From the NCBI GenBank assembly GCA_041675505.1, contig JBAYTR010000004.1, positions 124,001 through 188,000 of the forward strand: a stretch of 64,000 nt of DNA, written 5' to 3'. Numbering within the stretch: position 1 is the first letter of the stretch; each line of letters begins with the position of its first letter. This stretch comes from JAGPCK01 sp041675505. GTDB taxonomy: Bacteria > Bacteroidota > Bacteroidia > UKL13-3. The translations under genes were made by a program, and so were the position numbers. Positions 18,833 to 28,164 of the stretch are shown here, piece after piece. The notes below the pieces were generated by a model. The model was not told the origin of the DNA. It searched no databases and worked only from the letters and a program-made list of their open reading frames with translations.

Positions 18833-20005
18833 ATGCTATTCTTCTTATCTCATCCTATACAGTACTTCTCACCAATGCTGAAAGAACTATCGAAAAAAGT
18901 TAAGTTGAATGTTTATTACTATTCAGATATCAGTATAAAAGGTGGGAAAGATGCAGGTTTTGGTCAAAATGTAAAGTGGGATGTGCCACTTCTGGAAGGT
19001 TATAACTCATTTTTTCTTAATAACTGGCGAAAAAAACAAGCCATGAATAATCGGATGTTTAATGCATTTAACCCCGGTGTAATTAAAGTGTTGCTTAAAA
19101 GTAATGACAAAATTGTTGTTATAAATGGATGGTCTTATTTCACAGATTGGATTATTTTGTTGCTTTCACCATTTTTTGGAAAAAAGATATGGCTTAGGTG
19201 TGAAAATCCGTTGAATCAGGAATTGCTCAAATCTGGTAAAGTGAAATTGATTAAGCAACTTATTCTTAAGCACTTTCTATTTAAATTATTGATAGATAAA
19301 TTTCTTTACATTGGATCAGAAAATAAAAAATTCTTTGAGTATTATGGTGTAAAAGAGAAGAGCCGTTTAATTTTTACACCTTATTCTGTTGACAACGATA
19401 GCCTAAAGAAAAAATATATCGAACTTCAGCCTAAAAGAGAAATTATTGAAAATAAACTTGGCATTCAATCGAATAAAAAAAACATATTATTTACAGGAAA
19501 ATATATTTCCAAAAAACGCCCGCTTGATTTACTTAAAGCATTTAAAAACCTGCCTCAAAACAACTATAATCTTATTATGGTGGGTGAAGGAGAACTAAGA
19601 AAAGATATGGAAATATTTATTCTTAACAACAATTTATCCAATGTTTATCTCACTGGCTTTATCAACCAAAGTGAAATTTGGGAGTACTATGCTGTATCAG
19701 ATGTTTTTGTAATGTGCTCTGGCATAGGTGAAACTTGGGGATTATCAGTAAATGAGGCCATGAACTTCAGCCTGCCTGTTATAGTTTCGTCAACATGTGG
19801 AAGTAGTTTTGATCTAATTGTTCCGGGTAAAAATGGATTTATATTTGACGAAGGAGACACTTCGGAATTATCTATATGCATTCTAAAAGCTACTGAAAAC
19901 AAAGAAATTACAAAATCTATGGGACAACAATCTGCTGCAATAATTAAAAACTACTCTATAAGTGTTGTAACCGATAATATTCTGCAAGCTGCAACCTGTG
20001 CGTAA
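18833..20005 (+). CDS. Glycosyltransferase family 4
   Basis: A 390-residue GT-B enzyme. It begins MLFFLSHPIQYFSPMLKEL, a typical GT4 start in which the Gly-rich loop is replaced by a SHPIQYFSP motif; the donor domain has ILFTGKYISKKRPLDLLKAF and ETWGLSVNEAMNFSLPVIVS (E-x7-E). It follows the FkbM gene by 14 bp and precedes the next glycosyltransferase by about 50 bp. Likely adds a repeat-unit sugar; donor unknown. Confidence 0.87.
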   Translation: MLFFLSHPIQYFSPMLKELSKKVKLNVYYYSDISIKGGKDAGFGQNVKWDVPLLEGYNSFFLNNWRKKQAMNNRMFNAFNPGVIKVLLKSNDKIVVINGWSYFTDWIILLLSPFFGKKIWLRCENPLNQELLKSGKVKLIKQLILKHFLFKLLIDKFLYIGSENKKFFEYYGVKEKSRLIFTPYSVDNDSLKKKYIELQPKREIIENKLGIQSNKKNILFTGKYISKKRPLDLLKAFKNLPQNNYNLIMVGEGELRKDMEIFILNNNLSNVYLTGFINQSEIWEYYAVSDVFVMCSGIGETWGLSVNEAMNFSLPVIVSSTCGSSFDLIVPGKNGFIFDEGDTSELSICILKATENKEITKSMGQQSAAIIKNYSISVVTDNILQAATCA

Positions 20006-20059
20006 AAAGGTTAGCCATATCGCTTTAAACTATGTAATTTGCACCCATTACATAGTTTT

Positions 20060-21064
20060 ATGAAAGTACTGCTCGCAGGTAGTTTTAATACCTATACACT
20101 TGAAACGTCTTACAAAAATGCCTTTACAAATGAAGGGCATGAAGTAAAAGTATTTGATTTGCCATCAGCAACTTCAAAATACATCAAATTTGGTAAGATT
20201 GGTCAACTAATAAACAGTTTCCTTCCTGTTGAAGCATGGATAAGAAAAGTAAATAGAGATTTTGTAATTACAGCAAAAGAATATCAACCAGATATTGTAG
20301 TAACATTTGCTAATGCAGAGTTACTTCCTTCCAGCATTATGTTCTTGAAATCCATTCTTCCAGCTAAATTTGTTCTTATTTGGCCGGATACAGTGTTCAA
20401 CTTAAAGTCACATATACTTGAATCTGCACCATTGTACGATTATGTTGCGTCTTATAGTTCTACTTGTGTAAAAGTATTCAATGATTATGGTTTCAAAAAA
20501 GTGAAATGGATACCATTAGCAGCTGACCCTAACTTACATTACAGCAAACCTGATGATTCAACAAAGAAATACGACCTTACATTTGTGGGCGGTTGGCGGC
20601 CTGAGCGAGAAAAAATTATGTCTTATATTGTTGAGAATTTCGAAGGAATTAAGATAGGAATTTGGGGACCGTACTGGGATAGAAGTAGCGATAAAAATTT
20701 ACTAAAGTACAGTAATAGCAATGCGCTTTATGGCAAGGACTTTACTTCAGTTATTCAACAAAGTACCATCAGTATGAATATTATCGATGACACCAACTAT
20801 CCTGCAGCAAATATGCGCTTTTTTGAAGTGCCTGTAGCTGCTGGACTTGAAATATGCTCATCGTGTCCTGAAATGGAATCAACATATAAAAACAAAGAAC
20901 ATATGCTTTATTACTCTAATGAAGAAGAGTTAAAACAGGCTATTGACTTTGCTCTTTCAAACAAAAAAATCTGTATTGATATTATAAAAAATGCACACGA
21001 GTTAACACTATCAAAGCACACTTATCAGCACAGAGTAAAAGAAATTGTATCAGACTTATGGTAA
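20060..21064 (+). CDS. CgeB-like glycosyltransferase (GT1_2 C-terminal domain)
   Basis: A 334-residue protein. The start is taken at the ATG at 20060 (MKVLLAGSFNTYTLETSY), where the first beta strand begins; the frame also opens at a TTG 21 bp earlier. The C-terminal half resembles the Glyco_trans_1_2/CgeB group: DLTFVGGWRPEREKIMSYI, then NMRFFEVPVAAGLEICSSCP and LYYSNEEELKQAIDFAL. Enzymes of this kind add sugars in surface glycans and spore coats. It overlaps the SDR gene by 7 bp. Confidence 0.75.
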   Translation: MKVLLAGSFNTYTLETSYKNAFTNEGHEVKVFDLPSATSKYIKFGKIGQLINSFLPVEAWIRKVNRDFVITAKEYQPDIVVTFANAELLPSSIMFLKSILPAKFVLIWPDTVFNLKSHILESAPLYDYVASYSSTCVKVFNDYGFKKVKWIPLAADPNLHYSKPDDSTKKYDLTFVGGWRPEREKIMSYIVENFEGIKIGIWGPYWDRSSDKNLLKYSNSNALYGKDFTSVIQQSTISMNIIDDTNYPAANMRFFEVPVAAGLEICSSCPEMESTYKNKEHMLYYSNEEELKQAIDFALSNKKICIDIIKNAHELTLSKHTYQHRVKEIVSDLW

Positions 21065-21990
21065 AAAGAAATATATTAATAACCGGTGGTGCAGGCAATG
21101 TAGGTGGAAGTTTAGCAACAAGATTATGCCTCAACCCTGCTAATAATGTAGTTGTAGTTGACAACCTCTTCACCGGCTCTTTAGAAAAGCTTCCTGATAA
21201 TGCTTTAAATAATTTCTCTTTCTTTAAAACAGATGTGAACAACTGGAAAGATATTTCCTCCATTATGCTCTCCCATCGTTTTGACTATGTCTTTCATTAT
21301 GCCGCTACTGTAGGCGTAAAAAGAACACTTGACAATCCTATACTGGTTCTTAATGATATTGATGGTATAAAAAACATACTTGAACTTTCTAAAAACACGG
21401 GAGTAAAAAGGGTATTTTTTTCTTCTTCTTCTGAAGTATACGGAGAACCGGTTTCACTACCGCAACATGAGGAAACCACCCCTTTAAACTCAAGACTGCC
21501 GTATGCCATTGTTAAGAACGTTGCAGAAGCATTTTTAAAGTCTTATCAGAAAGAATATGGACTCAATTATACAATTCTGAGATTCTTTAATACATACGGT
21601 CCGAAACAAAGCGAAGATTTTGTTCTGCCACGCTTTCTAACAGCAGCGCTAAATAACCAACCTATCACCCTTTACGGAGATGGCTCTCAAACCAGAACAT
21701 TTTGCTTTATAACCGATAATCTTGATATAACAGAAGAAATGCTAAATGCAGATATCGGAATCAATGATACTTTTAACATTGGTAGTGACGAAGAAATAAG
21801 TATACTTGAGTTGGCTAAGAAAGTTATTGATGTTTGTAATTCAAAATCAGAAATTATACACTTGCCTTCCCTGAAAGAAGGGGATATGACCCGAAGACTT
21901 CCTGATATTTCAAAAATGAAATCAATATTAAATCGTGAGTTAATTACTATTGAGCAGGGTATCAAAAAAATGCTGGATAACCAAAAATGA
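21058..21990 (+). CDS. NAD-dependent epimerase/dehydratase (extended SDR)
   Basis: A 310-residue extended short-chain dehydrogenase acting on a nucleotide sugar. It has the Rossmann motif ITGGAGNVGGSLA, the SSSSEVYGEP segment with the catalytic Ser, and the catalytic YAIVK (YxxxK) around residue 148, followed by RFFNTYGP. It looks most like UDP-glucose 4-epimerase or UDP-glucuronate decarboxylase relatives; the exact reaction cannot be settled from these motifs. Located between a glycosyltransferase (7-bp overlap) and a methyltransferase (4-bp overlap), it presumably supplies a donor for this polysaccharide. Confidence 0.83.
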   Translation: MVKRNILITGGAGNVGGSLATRLCLNPANNVVVVDNLFTGSLEKLPDNALNNFSFFKTDVNNWKDISSIMLSHRFDYVFHYAATVGVKRTLDNPILVLNDIDGIKNILELSKNTGVKRVFFSSSSEVYGEPVSLPQHEETTPLNSRLPYAIVKNVAEAFLKSYQKEYGLNYTILRFFNTYGPKQSEDFVLPRFLTAALNNQPITLYGDGSQTRTFCFITDNLDITEEMLNADIGINDTFNIGSDEEISILELAKKVIDVCNSKSEIIHLPSLKEGDMTRRLPDISKMKSILNRELITIEQGIKKMLDNQK

Positions 21991-22697
21991 ACTACAAAGA
22001 AAAACTCTATTCAGCATATGTTAAAAGTGGACAATCCAGATTATCCGACATACAGTGGCAAAAAAAAGACCCTTATGTTGAATATGTAATTTCTAGCCAC
22101 ATAACTGACAGAACAGATGCATTAATAGTTGATTTGGGATGCGGTTATGGTAAATACATATACCGATTAAAAGAAAAGGGGTATACCAATTGTAAAGGAG
22201 TTGATATTTCTGCTGAACAGGTAGAAGCTGCTCATAAAGCCGGTGTTTATGAAATTGAGCAGGGCGAATTATTAACGTTTATCAAAATGCAGCCGGATGA
22301 TATTGATGTTGTATTGCTCATGGATATTATCGAACATCTAACGTATCAGGAAATATTTGACCTTATTGACGAAGTTAAAAAGAAGCTATCTGGTACTGGT
22401 AAAATAATATTGCATATACCGAATGCTGAAGGCATATTTGGTATGAGAATTAGGTATGGAGATCTAACACATGAGGTTTCCTTTACTCCTTCGTCTATAA
22501 ATCAACTATTTAATACAATGGGCTTTAAAAAAATCTTCATTGTTGAAGACAAACCATTAATCTATAGTATATCATCTTTATTCAGAAGAATGGTATGGGA
22601 ATTTACCACGCTTAGATACCGACTTATGCTGATGGCTGAAACGGGTGAAAAGAGATTTATTTTGTCACAAAACATGCTGGTTATTGCAGAAAAATAG
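21987..22697 (+). CDS. Class I SAM-dependent methyltransferase
   Basis: A 236-residue methyltransferase with motif I LIVDLGCGYGKYIYRL (about residues 47-62), acidic loop CKGVDIS, and motif II-like DVVLLMDIIEHLTYQE, the UbiG/COQ5-like arrangement. In this setting it probably methylates a sugar or a glycan end; terminal methylation can cap chain growth. It is the last gene of the plus-strand block and is convergent with wecB, only 5 bp away. Confidence 0.83.
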   Translation: MNYKEKLYSAYVKSGQSRLSDIQWQKKDPYVEYVISSHITDRTDALIVDLGCGYGKYIYRLKEKGYTNCKGVDISAEQVEAAHKAGVYEIEQGELLTFIKMQPDDIDVVLLMDIIEHLTYQEIFDLIDEVKKKLSGTGKIILHIPNAEGIFGMRIRYGDLTHEVSFTPSSINQLFNTMGFKKIFIVEDKPLIYSISSLFRRMVWEFTTLRYRLMLMAETGEKRFILSQNMLVIAEK

Positions 22698-22702
22698 CCT
22701 GA

Positions 22703-23827
22703 TTACAGCTGTGTTTTTATATGTTCAATTATTCGGTCAGAAGCATTGCCGTCTCCAAAAGGATTAGCTGCGTTTGATGGATAAACGGGATTAAAATTGA
22801 CAAAGGCATCAACAATTTTATCGCGGCTATTACTCACTAAAATAGAGTAACCGCTTTGCAGAGACTCCGGCCTTTCAGTAGTTTCCCGCATAACCAACAC
22901 AGGCACTTTAAAAGATGGCGCTTCTTCTTGTATACCTCCTGAATCAGTAATTATTTTATAACTACAGCTTAACAGTTTCAACAGCTCTATGTAATTAAAA
23001 GGCTTGCACAACACTATGTTAGAAAGTTGACTTAATGGAGAAGACCCAACTGCATTCTTAACAACCGGATTTGAATGTATGGGCCATATAAAACAAATAT
23101 CAGGGTATTTTGTGGCCAACTCGCCTACTGCTTCAATAATATCATTTAAATGCTCATGGTTCTCTCTACGGTGACAAGTAATCAGAACAACCTTTTGTTT
23201 ACTTGTGATAGTTGCATTTATCCTTTCGTCTTCGAAAATTACATTCAAAAAATCAGAGGATGCTTTTATAAGGTTAATTGCATCAACTACCGTATTGCCT
23301 GTTTTTAGAATCTTCACCATTGGAATCTGTTCATTCAACAAATTATCAACCGCAAATTGGGTTGGGGCATAATGGAAATCAGCTACCATTCCTGCAATTT
23401 TACGATTAAGTTCTTCAGGGAAAGGGTGGTGCATGTTAAATGAACGTAAGCCAGCTTCTAAATGGAAAAAACGTATTTTATTGTAAAATGCGACCAATGA
23501 AGCAGCCATAACTGTGGTGGTATCACCCTGCGCTACAAAAATAGCCGGTGCAATCATGTCACTTTTCATCTTATAAATTAGTTGCTCAAGCTGAACAACT
23601 GAACGCGCCAATAATTCTGACAGGCTTTGGCCGGCAGACATAACATCCAAAGAATAGTTAGGACGTATGGAAAATGCCTCCCAAAAAGGTTCCAACATAT
23701 CCTTATGTTGCCCTGTATTTACTACCAGATAGTCATTAAAACCTACCTGTTTCATCCTATGAATAATAGGATAAATTTTAATTAATTCAGGCCGTGTACC
23801 AATAATAAAAACTACTTTATTTTTCAT
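22703..23827 (-). CDS. wecB: UDP-N-acetylglucosamine 2-epimerase (non-hydrolysing)
   Basis: A 374-residue enzyme that interconverts UDP-GlcNAc and UDP-ManNAc, providing ManNAc-type precursors. Family signatures seen are IIGTRPELIKIYPI at the N-terminus, HLEAGLRSFN with PEELNRKIAG near residues 130-150, and DSGGIQEEAPSFKVPVLVMR (about 290-310) with RETTERPE. It is the last gene of the wza-wzc operon, overlapping the preceding glycosyltransferase by 11 bp. No UDP-ManNAc dehydrogenase (wecC) is in the window. Confidence 0.9.
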   Translation of the reverse strand: MKNKVVFIIGTRPELIKIYPIIHRMKQVGFNDYLVVNTGQHKDMLEPFWEAFSIRPNYSLDVMSAGQSLSELLARSVVQLEQLIYKMKSDMIAPAIFVAQGDTTTVMAASLVAFYNKIRFFHLEAGLRSFNMHHPFPEELNRKIAGMVADFHYAPTQFAVDNLLNEQIPMVKILKTGNTVVDAINLIKASSDFLNVIFEDERINATITSKQKVVLITCHRRENHEHLNDIIEAVGELATKYPDICFIWPIHSNPVVKNAVGSSPLSQLSNIVLCKPFNYIELLKLLSCSYKIITDSGGIQEEAPSFKVPVLVMRETTERPESLQSGYSILVSNSRDKIVDAFVNFNPVYPSNAANPFGDGNASDRIIEHIKTQL

Positions 23828-24953
23828 TCAAAATATTCTCTACGCCATCCATTAAAACAGGAAGATAATTATCAATTGACAAATTCTTTGAGAAATACAT
23901 TTGTATTTCATTTTTTTTGTCATTTGGCTGGTTAACTACTTTTTCAAATTGAGATAAGAAGTCATACGAATTAAAATCAAGCAATTCCAAAGCATTCCCT
24001 TGACCTTCTATACCCATCATGCCTTTTAGCGGATGAGCAATTACTTTAATTCCATAACTTATATATTCATATAGTTTATTTGGTGCGCAAAATTCAAAAT
24101 TCATACTTACACCTTTGTACAAAATAAGACCATAATCTATCATTTCGTAATATTTGCATAATTCTTTATGAGGAACAAGACCGAATATCCTTAGGTTTGG
24201 GTTACCTGCTTGTATAAGCTTAGTCTTAATCTCATCAGAATAGTTACCTACAACCACAAAATAATGCGATTTTTTTGATTTGAAATACTTGAGTATTTCA
24301 ACAAATGAGTCCAAATAGTGATCCATACCAATGCTTCCGATGTGCCCAATAATTACTGAACCGGTTGGAAATTGTAGCTGCAATTTATCATCAGATTCAG
24401 TTGGAATTTTGGTTGAATTAATCACTAAGCAAGTATTCTGATTAGGATATTGAGCCAGTCTGGTAAAGTACTCCAGTCTGTTTTGCTCCGGGAAAACTGC
24501 AAACTCCAAATTTTGCTTAGCCTGCTTAACTACATAATGCCACATACGTCTGCTGAAACCGGATAATTCCAACTCATCTACCATTTCAAACTGATGGTAA
24601 ACGATTTTAGACCCTCCACTGAAACCCAATTTCTTCAGCACCATCAAAATAAAAACGACCTGATAATCGGGAGTATAAATGACTGATTTTTCGTTTTTTT
24701 GTTTTAAGAAAAAACGTAGAAGACGAACATACTTAAAAAGTTTTGAATGAAAAGATTGTTGACTTATTGAAACAGATCCTTTGTTATTTGATAAATTAGT
24801 ATGCTGAACAACATGGTGAAAAGTATATTGTCCTTGAGTAAAAACTTCTGTTACAGTAACACTATTCTTTAAGGAAAATGTGTCAATGATAAATCGGGTA
24901 ACCGGAATAAGAGTGAAATTATTTATTGTTACAAAATGAACAATTGCCATCAT
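23817..24953 (-). CDS. Glycosyltransferase, GT4-like
   Basis: A 378-residue GT-B-fold protein. The donor half contains VIIGHIGSIGMDHYLDSFVE and FCAPNKLYEYISYGIKVIAH (about residues 300-320), the pattern of GT4 enzymes close to those acting on N-acetylated sugars. Two adjacent ATG codons (24953 and 24950) are possible starts; both overlap the wzc-like stop. Placement directly before wecB suggests, but does not prove, a ManNAc-type donor. Confidence 0.72.
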   Translation of the reverse strand: MMAIVHFVTINNFTLIPVTRFIIDTFSLKNSVTVTEVFTQGQYTFHHVVQHTNLSNNKGSVSISQQSFHSKLFKYVRLLRFFLKQKNEKSVIYTPDYQVVFILMVLKKLGFSGGSKIVYHQFEMVDELELSGFSRRMWHYVVKQAKQNLEFAVFPEQNRLEYFTRLAQYPNQNTCLVINSTKIPTESDDKLQLQFPTGSVIIGHIGSIGMDHYLDSFVEILKYFKSKKSHYFVVVGNYSDEIKTKLIQAGNPNLRIFGLVPHKELCKYYEMIDYGLILYKGVSMNFEFCAPNKLYEYISYGIKVIAHPLKGMMGIEGQGNALELLDFNSYDFLSQFEKVVNQPNDKKNEIQMYFSKNLSIDNYLPVLMDGVENILNEK

Positions 24954-27352
24954 TTAAACAGTTTCTTCTTTAACTTGTCAAACAGGCTGCTTTCTCCAAC
25001 GTATTCATCATAATAGCCCTGGCTCTTGCCTCCATAAGAGTAATAACCATATCCTCTGTTAATTGCCTTCTTACCAATTGTAAGAGAGTTCAATACTAAA
25101 TAAAGATTCTTAATGTTGTGTTCTTTTATTATCTTCTCTGGTAACTCAAGAAAATTCCGTTGACTATAACCTGCTCTTAAAATATATAACACAACATCAC
25201 TTTGCTTCATTAGCAGAATTGCATCTGAAACTAAACCTATGGGTGGAGTGTCAAGAAGTATATAGTCATAAGTATTCTGTAATGTTTTAAGTAAGTCTTG
25301 CATCTTCTCAGAATTTAGTAATTCTGAAGGATTTGGTGGAATAGCACCTGCAAGAATTACAGACAAGTTATCTATATCTGTTTCAAGTATGCTCTGCTCA
25401 AGAGTTGACTTTCCAATTAGATAACTACTCAAACCATGCTCAGACTTAATTACTTTAAAAGAGTTTTCTAATTGAGGTTTTCTAAGGTCACAACCTAAAA
25501 GAATTACTTTTTTATCCAACATGGTAAGCGATGCTGCAAGGTTGATTGACGTAAAAGTTTTACCCTCGCCTCCTATTGTTGAAGATATAGTTATGACTTT
25601 GCTTTTTTTCTCAGGCAATAAAAATTGGAGATTTGTTCTTACTGCTCTTACTGACTCTCCAAATACTGTGCGATGCTCTTTTACAACAAGCAATCGTGAG
25701 TCGTTCTCATTAAGAATTTTTGTATATGATAGAATGGTTCCCAAAACTGGCAAGTCACATATAGCCTCAATCTCTTCATCTGAGTTAATTTTATTGTTCA
25801 GCAACTTGATTATCAAAATTGCGAAAATTCCGGCAACAAGTCCAAGAATAAGATACAATAAAAAAGTGAGCTTTCGATTAGGTTCAATTGGCTCACGTGG
25901 GGTTTCAGCCTGATCAATGATTCTTGCAGATGAAACAATTGATGCACGGGAGATAGATGCTTCAAGTTTTGTTTGCAACAAGAATCCGTACACCTTCTGA
26001 TTAACTTCCAAATCTCGCTTGAGTGTAATATATTGTTTCTCTGCGTCAGGCAGTTTCCGCATTCCGGATAGAATATCATTTATCTGCTTCTCATAAAAGT
26101 TAATTTGTGAGTTTATCTTTTGCTTAGAAAACTTAATATTCTGTTTAATAGAACGCACCACTTCATCAATCTGCTTATTTATTTCAATAATACCCGCACT
26201 ATTAGGAGTAACCCTTTCTGAACGGGACATCTTTTCATAGTGTAGTTTATTCAGAGACGTAAGAAGATCCAACAATACAGGATCAACCTTTCCGTCTAAG
26301 CTTATAGGTAGAGTGGTGGCATTTTTGCTTTCTAAAATTTGATTCTCAATGTTTTCAATAGCTAAAAGTTGTATCTGCAACACTCGCATATTTACCTGTA
26401 GGTCTGTCAATCCCTGAAGATTTATTTCATTTGAAAGCCCTATATCAAGAATATTATTTCCTCTCTTAAAATCAGCCATACTATGCTCTGAAGATTGAAC
26501 AGTCTTGTTCAAATCTTCTATGAGCCTGTCCATAAACTCAATAGTTTGAGTTGCAGTTTGAGATTTATACGTAATATCATATTCTGTATACACCTTTGAC
26601 ATTTCATTTACAACGTCTCGGGCAAACTCAGGAACAACATCCTTATAGGAAATAGTAATTATAGAAACCCCTTTATCAATTTGATCCACAAAGAGGTTTG
26701 ACGACACGCGTCCATACAAATTATTTTTACTATTGAATACGAAATTAAACTTATTTGTATTGTTCTTAAATAGACGGAAGTTGTCTTTGTTATACTCTAT
26801 CCAAGCAGTATTACCATCAAAACTAATCTTATCACCAAAATTAGCCTTTATACTTCTGGTTGTGGCTGACTCATCTTCCCAGGAAAGAACATATTCCTTT
26901 TCATTTTCAATACTTAAAGAGTATGGCTTATCAAATGTGACAGAGTCAGGCTTTAATGGTTTTACCGAAAACGGAGAGGAGGTATAAATCTCTTTTTGCA
27001 CAACCCTGCCACTGGAAAAATAGCTAACCTGAACCGGCAAACGCTCTAAGGCTTTTGATATGAGCAACTTTGACTTTATAATATACGTCTCAGTAATTAT
27101 TTTGTCCCTGGGGCTTGCAAAGTCTTTGAAAATACTAATCTCTTTTAGCAGATTATTATTTTCTGTATCAACTTTTATTGAGCCTTTCGCCTCATATATT
27201 TCATCTTCATACCTCAATCTTAAAAACGCCAACCCAAGAGCAACAACAACAAAAAGTATAATCCAATGCATGTTGCGCGCTAATAGTTTGATATAATCAA
27301 TTAGAATTATATCATCAGATTCAGCTTTAAGCCTTTTTTTATACGCTTGCAT
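24950..27352 (-). CDS. wzc: Wzc-like polysaccharide co-polymerase with tyrosine autokinase domain
   Basis: An 800-residue inner-membrane protein that controls chain length and export, partnering the Wza-like lipoprotein. Order: cytoplasmic N-terminus, TM1 (about 29-46), periplasmic Wzz domain with coiled-coil (about 50-490), TM2 (about 495-517), then the BY-kinase domain with Walker A SSTIGGEGKT (590-599), Walker A' VILLGCDLR (617-625) and Walker B ILLDTPP (698-704). The tail holds a tyrosine cluster (about 768-784: GYGYYSYGG, GYYDEYVG), the autophosphorylation site in this family. No Wzb-type phosphatase is seen in the window. Confidence 0.93.
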   Translation of the reverse strand: MQAYKKRLKAESDDIILIDYIKLLARNMHWIILFVVVALGLAFLRLRYEDEIYEAKGSIKVDTENNNLLKEISIFKDFASPRDKIITETYIIKSKLLISKALERLPVQVSYFSSGRVVQKEIYTSSPFSVKPLKPDSVTFDKPYSLSIENEKEYVLSWEDESATTRSIKANFGDKISFDGNTAWIEYNKDNFRLFKNNTNKFNFVFNSKNNLYGRVSSNLFVDQIDKGVSIITISYKDVVPEFARDVVNEMSKVYTEYDITYKSQTATQTIEFMDRLIEDLNKTVQSSEHSMADFKRGNNILDIGLSNEINLQGLTDLQVNMRVLQIQLLAIENIENQILESKNATTLPISLDGKVDPVLLDLLTSLNKLHYEKMSRSERVTPNSAGIIEINKQIDEVVRSIKQNIKFSKQKINSQINFYEKQINDILSGMRKLPDAEKQYITLKRDLEVNQKVYGFLLQTKLEASISRASIVSSARIIDQAETPREPIEPNRKLTFLLYLILGLVAGIFAILIIKLLNNKINSDEEIEAICDLPVLGTILSYTKILNENDSRLLVVKEHRTVFGESVRAVRTNLQFLLPEKKSKVITISSTIGGEGKTFTSINLAASLTMLDKKVILLGCDLRKPQLENSFKVIKSEHGLSSYLIGKSTLEQSILETDIDNLSVILAGAIPPNPSELLNSEKMQDLLKTLQNTYDYILLDTPPIGLVSDAILLMKQSDVVLYILRAGYSQRNFLELPEKIIKEHNIKNLYLVLNSLTIGKKAINRGYGYYSYGGKSQGYYDEYVGESSLFDKLKKKLFK

Positions 27353-27357
27353 ATGAT

Positions 27358-28122
27358 TTACTTGATTGCGCTAAAGGCAATAATTAATGTTGAAATAGAG
27401 GTTATTATTATGAAATAAGGATTTAAAACTGCAACAGCGCTTCCTCTCAGCTTATTCTTCATCGGCTCCACATAAATAATATCCTTATCCTGAATAATAA
27501 TGTCCGTACGTTTTAGTGATGAAGCCTCGCCCAAATCCACCTCTATAATTTGTGGCGATTTTAAATTTCCTCTAATAATTTTAACTTTATATACTTTTCC
27601 AAACTCAGTTGCACCACCCGCCATTGCCAGCACTTCTACTAAGTTGGTATTTTCTTTGTCTAATTTGTAGGTGCCCGGCATTTTAACCTCACCCAACACA
27701 CTCACTGAAAGGTTCACAATAGAAACATCTATTATGGGGTTGATAATGTATTTGGAGTAAAGTGTCTCCAATCTTTGTGCAGCTTCTAATCGTGTTAATC
27801 CTACCAGCATAGTGCGCCCGATAATAGGTAGTGTAACTGTACCATCATAATTAACCAAAAAACTCTTCTGTTCAAGGTCTGCTGCTGTTGTGCTCATCAG
27901 GTTATTTTTTTCCAAATCATAATTATTCAGAAAATTAATAATAATCCTGTCATCAGGTTTTATGCGGTGTTTGTAGACTATTGAGTCAGTTTTAGCTACC
28001 GTAGTTACTTCTGTTGTTTTGAACATAATGTTCTTTGAAGTATTACAGGAAAAAGTGATTATCAAGACTATAGCCCAAACGGCATTCGGCAGTATTCGTT
28101 TCAAGTATCTTAATTTTTTCAA
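27358..28122 (-). CDS. wza: Wza-like polysaccharide export lipoprotein
   Basis: A 254-residue outer-membrane export protein. The N-terminal hydrophobic stretch ends in ITFSC, a lipobox with lipidation at about Cys26. The Poly_export domain follows (HRIKPDDRIIINFLNNYD) and an SLBB domain (VSVLGEVKMPGTYKL) near residues 155-170; a C-terminal hydrophobic helix (ILNPYFIIITSISTLIIAF) is present as in short Bacteroidota versions. No ATG is available before the lipobox; the start is probably the TTG at 28122. It heads an operon with wzc, a glycosyltransferase and wecB, with a good promoter immediately upstream. Confidence 0.9.
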   Translation of the reverse strand: MKKLRYLKRILPNAVWAIVLIITFSCNTSKNIMFKTTEVTTVAKTDSIVYKHRIKPDDRIIINFLNNYDLEKNNLMSTTAADLEQKSFLVNYDGTVTLPIIGRTMLVGLTRLEAAQRLETLYSKYIINPIIDVSIVNLSVSVLGEVKMPGTYKLDKENTNLVEVLAMAGGATEFGKVYKVKIIRGNLKSPQIIEVDLGEASSLKRTDIIIQDKDIIYVEPMKNKLRGSAVAVLNPYFIIITSISTLIIAFSAIK

Positions 28123-28133
28123 GGTGGTAAGGG

Positions 28134-28164
28134 CAAATATAAGTGTTTTGATTATACAGTCAAT
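28134..28164 (-). promoter_or_regulatory. Promoter of the wza-wzc operon (Bacteroidota type)
   Basis: On the minus strand an ATTG (-33 element, 28161-28164) is followed after 19 nt by TATATTTG (28134-28141), a perfect match to the Bacteroidota -7 consensus TAnnTTTG. The predicted transcription start is only a few nucleotides from the TTG start codon at 28122, so the mRNA would be nearly leaderless. The -33 element lies inside the 3' end of the M20 amidohydrolase gene. Confidence 0.6.
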
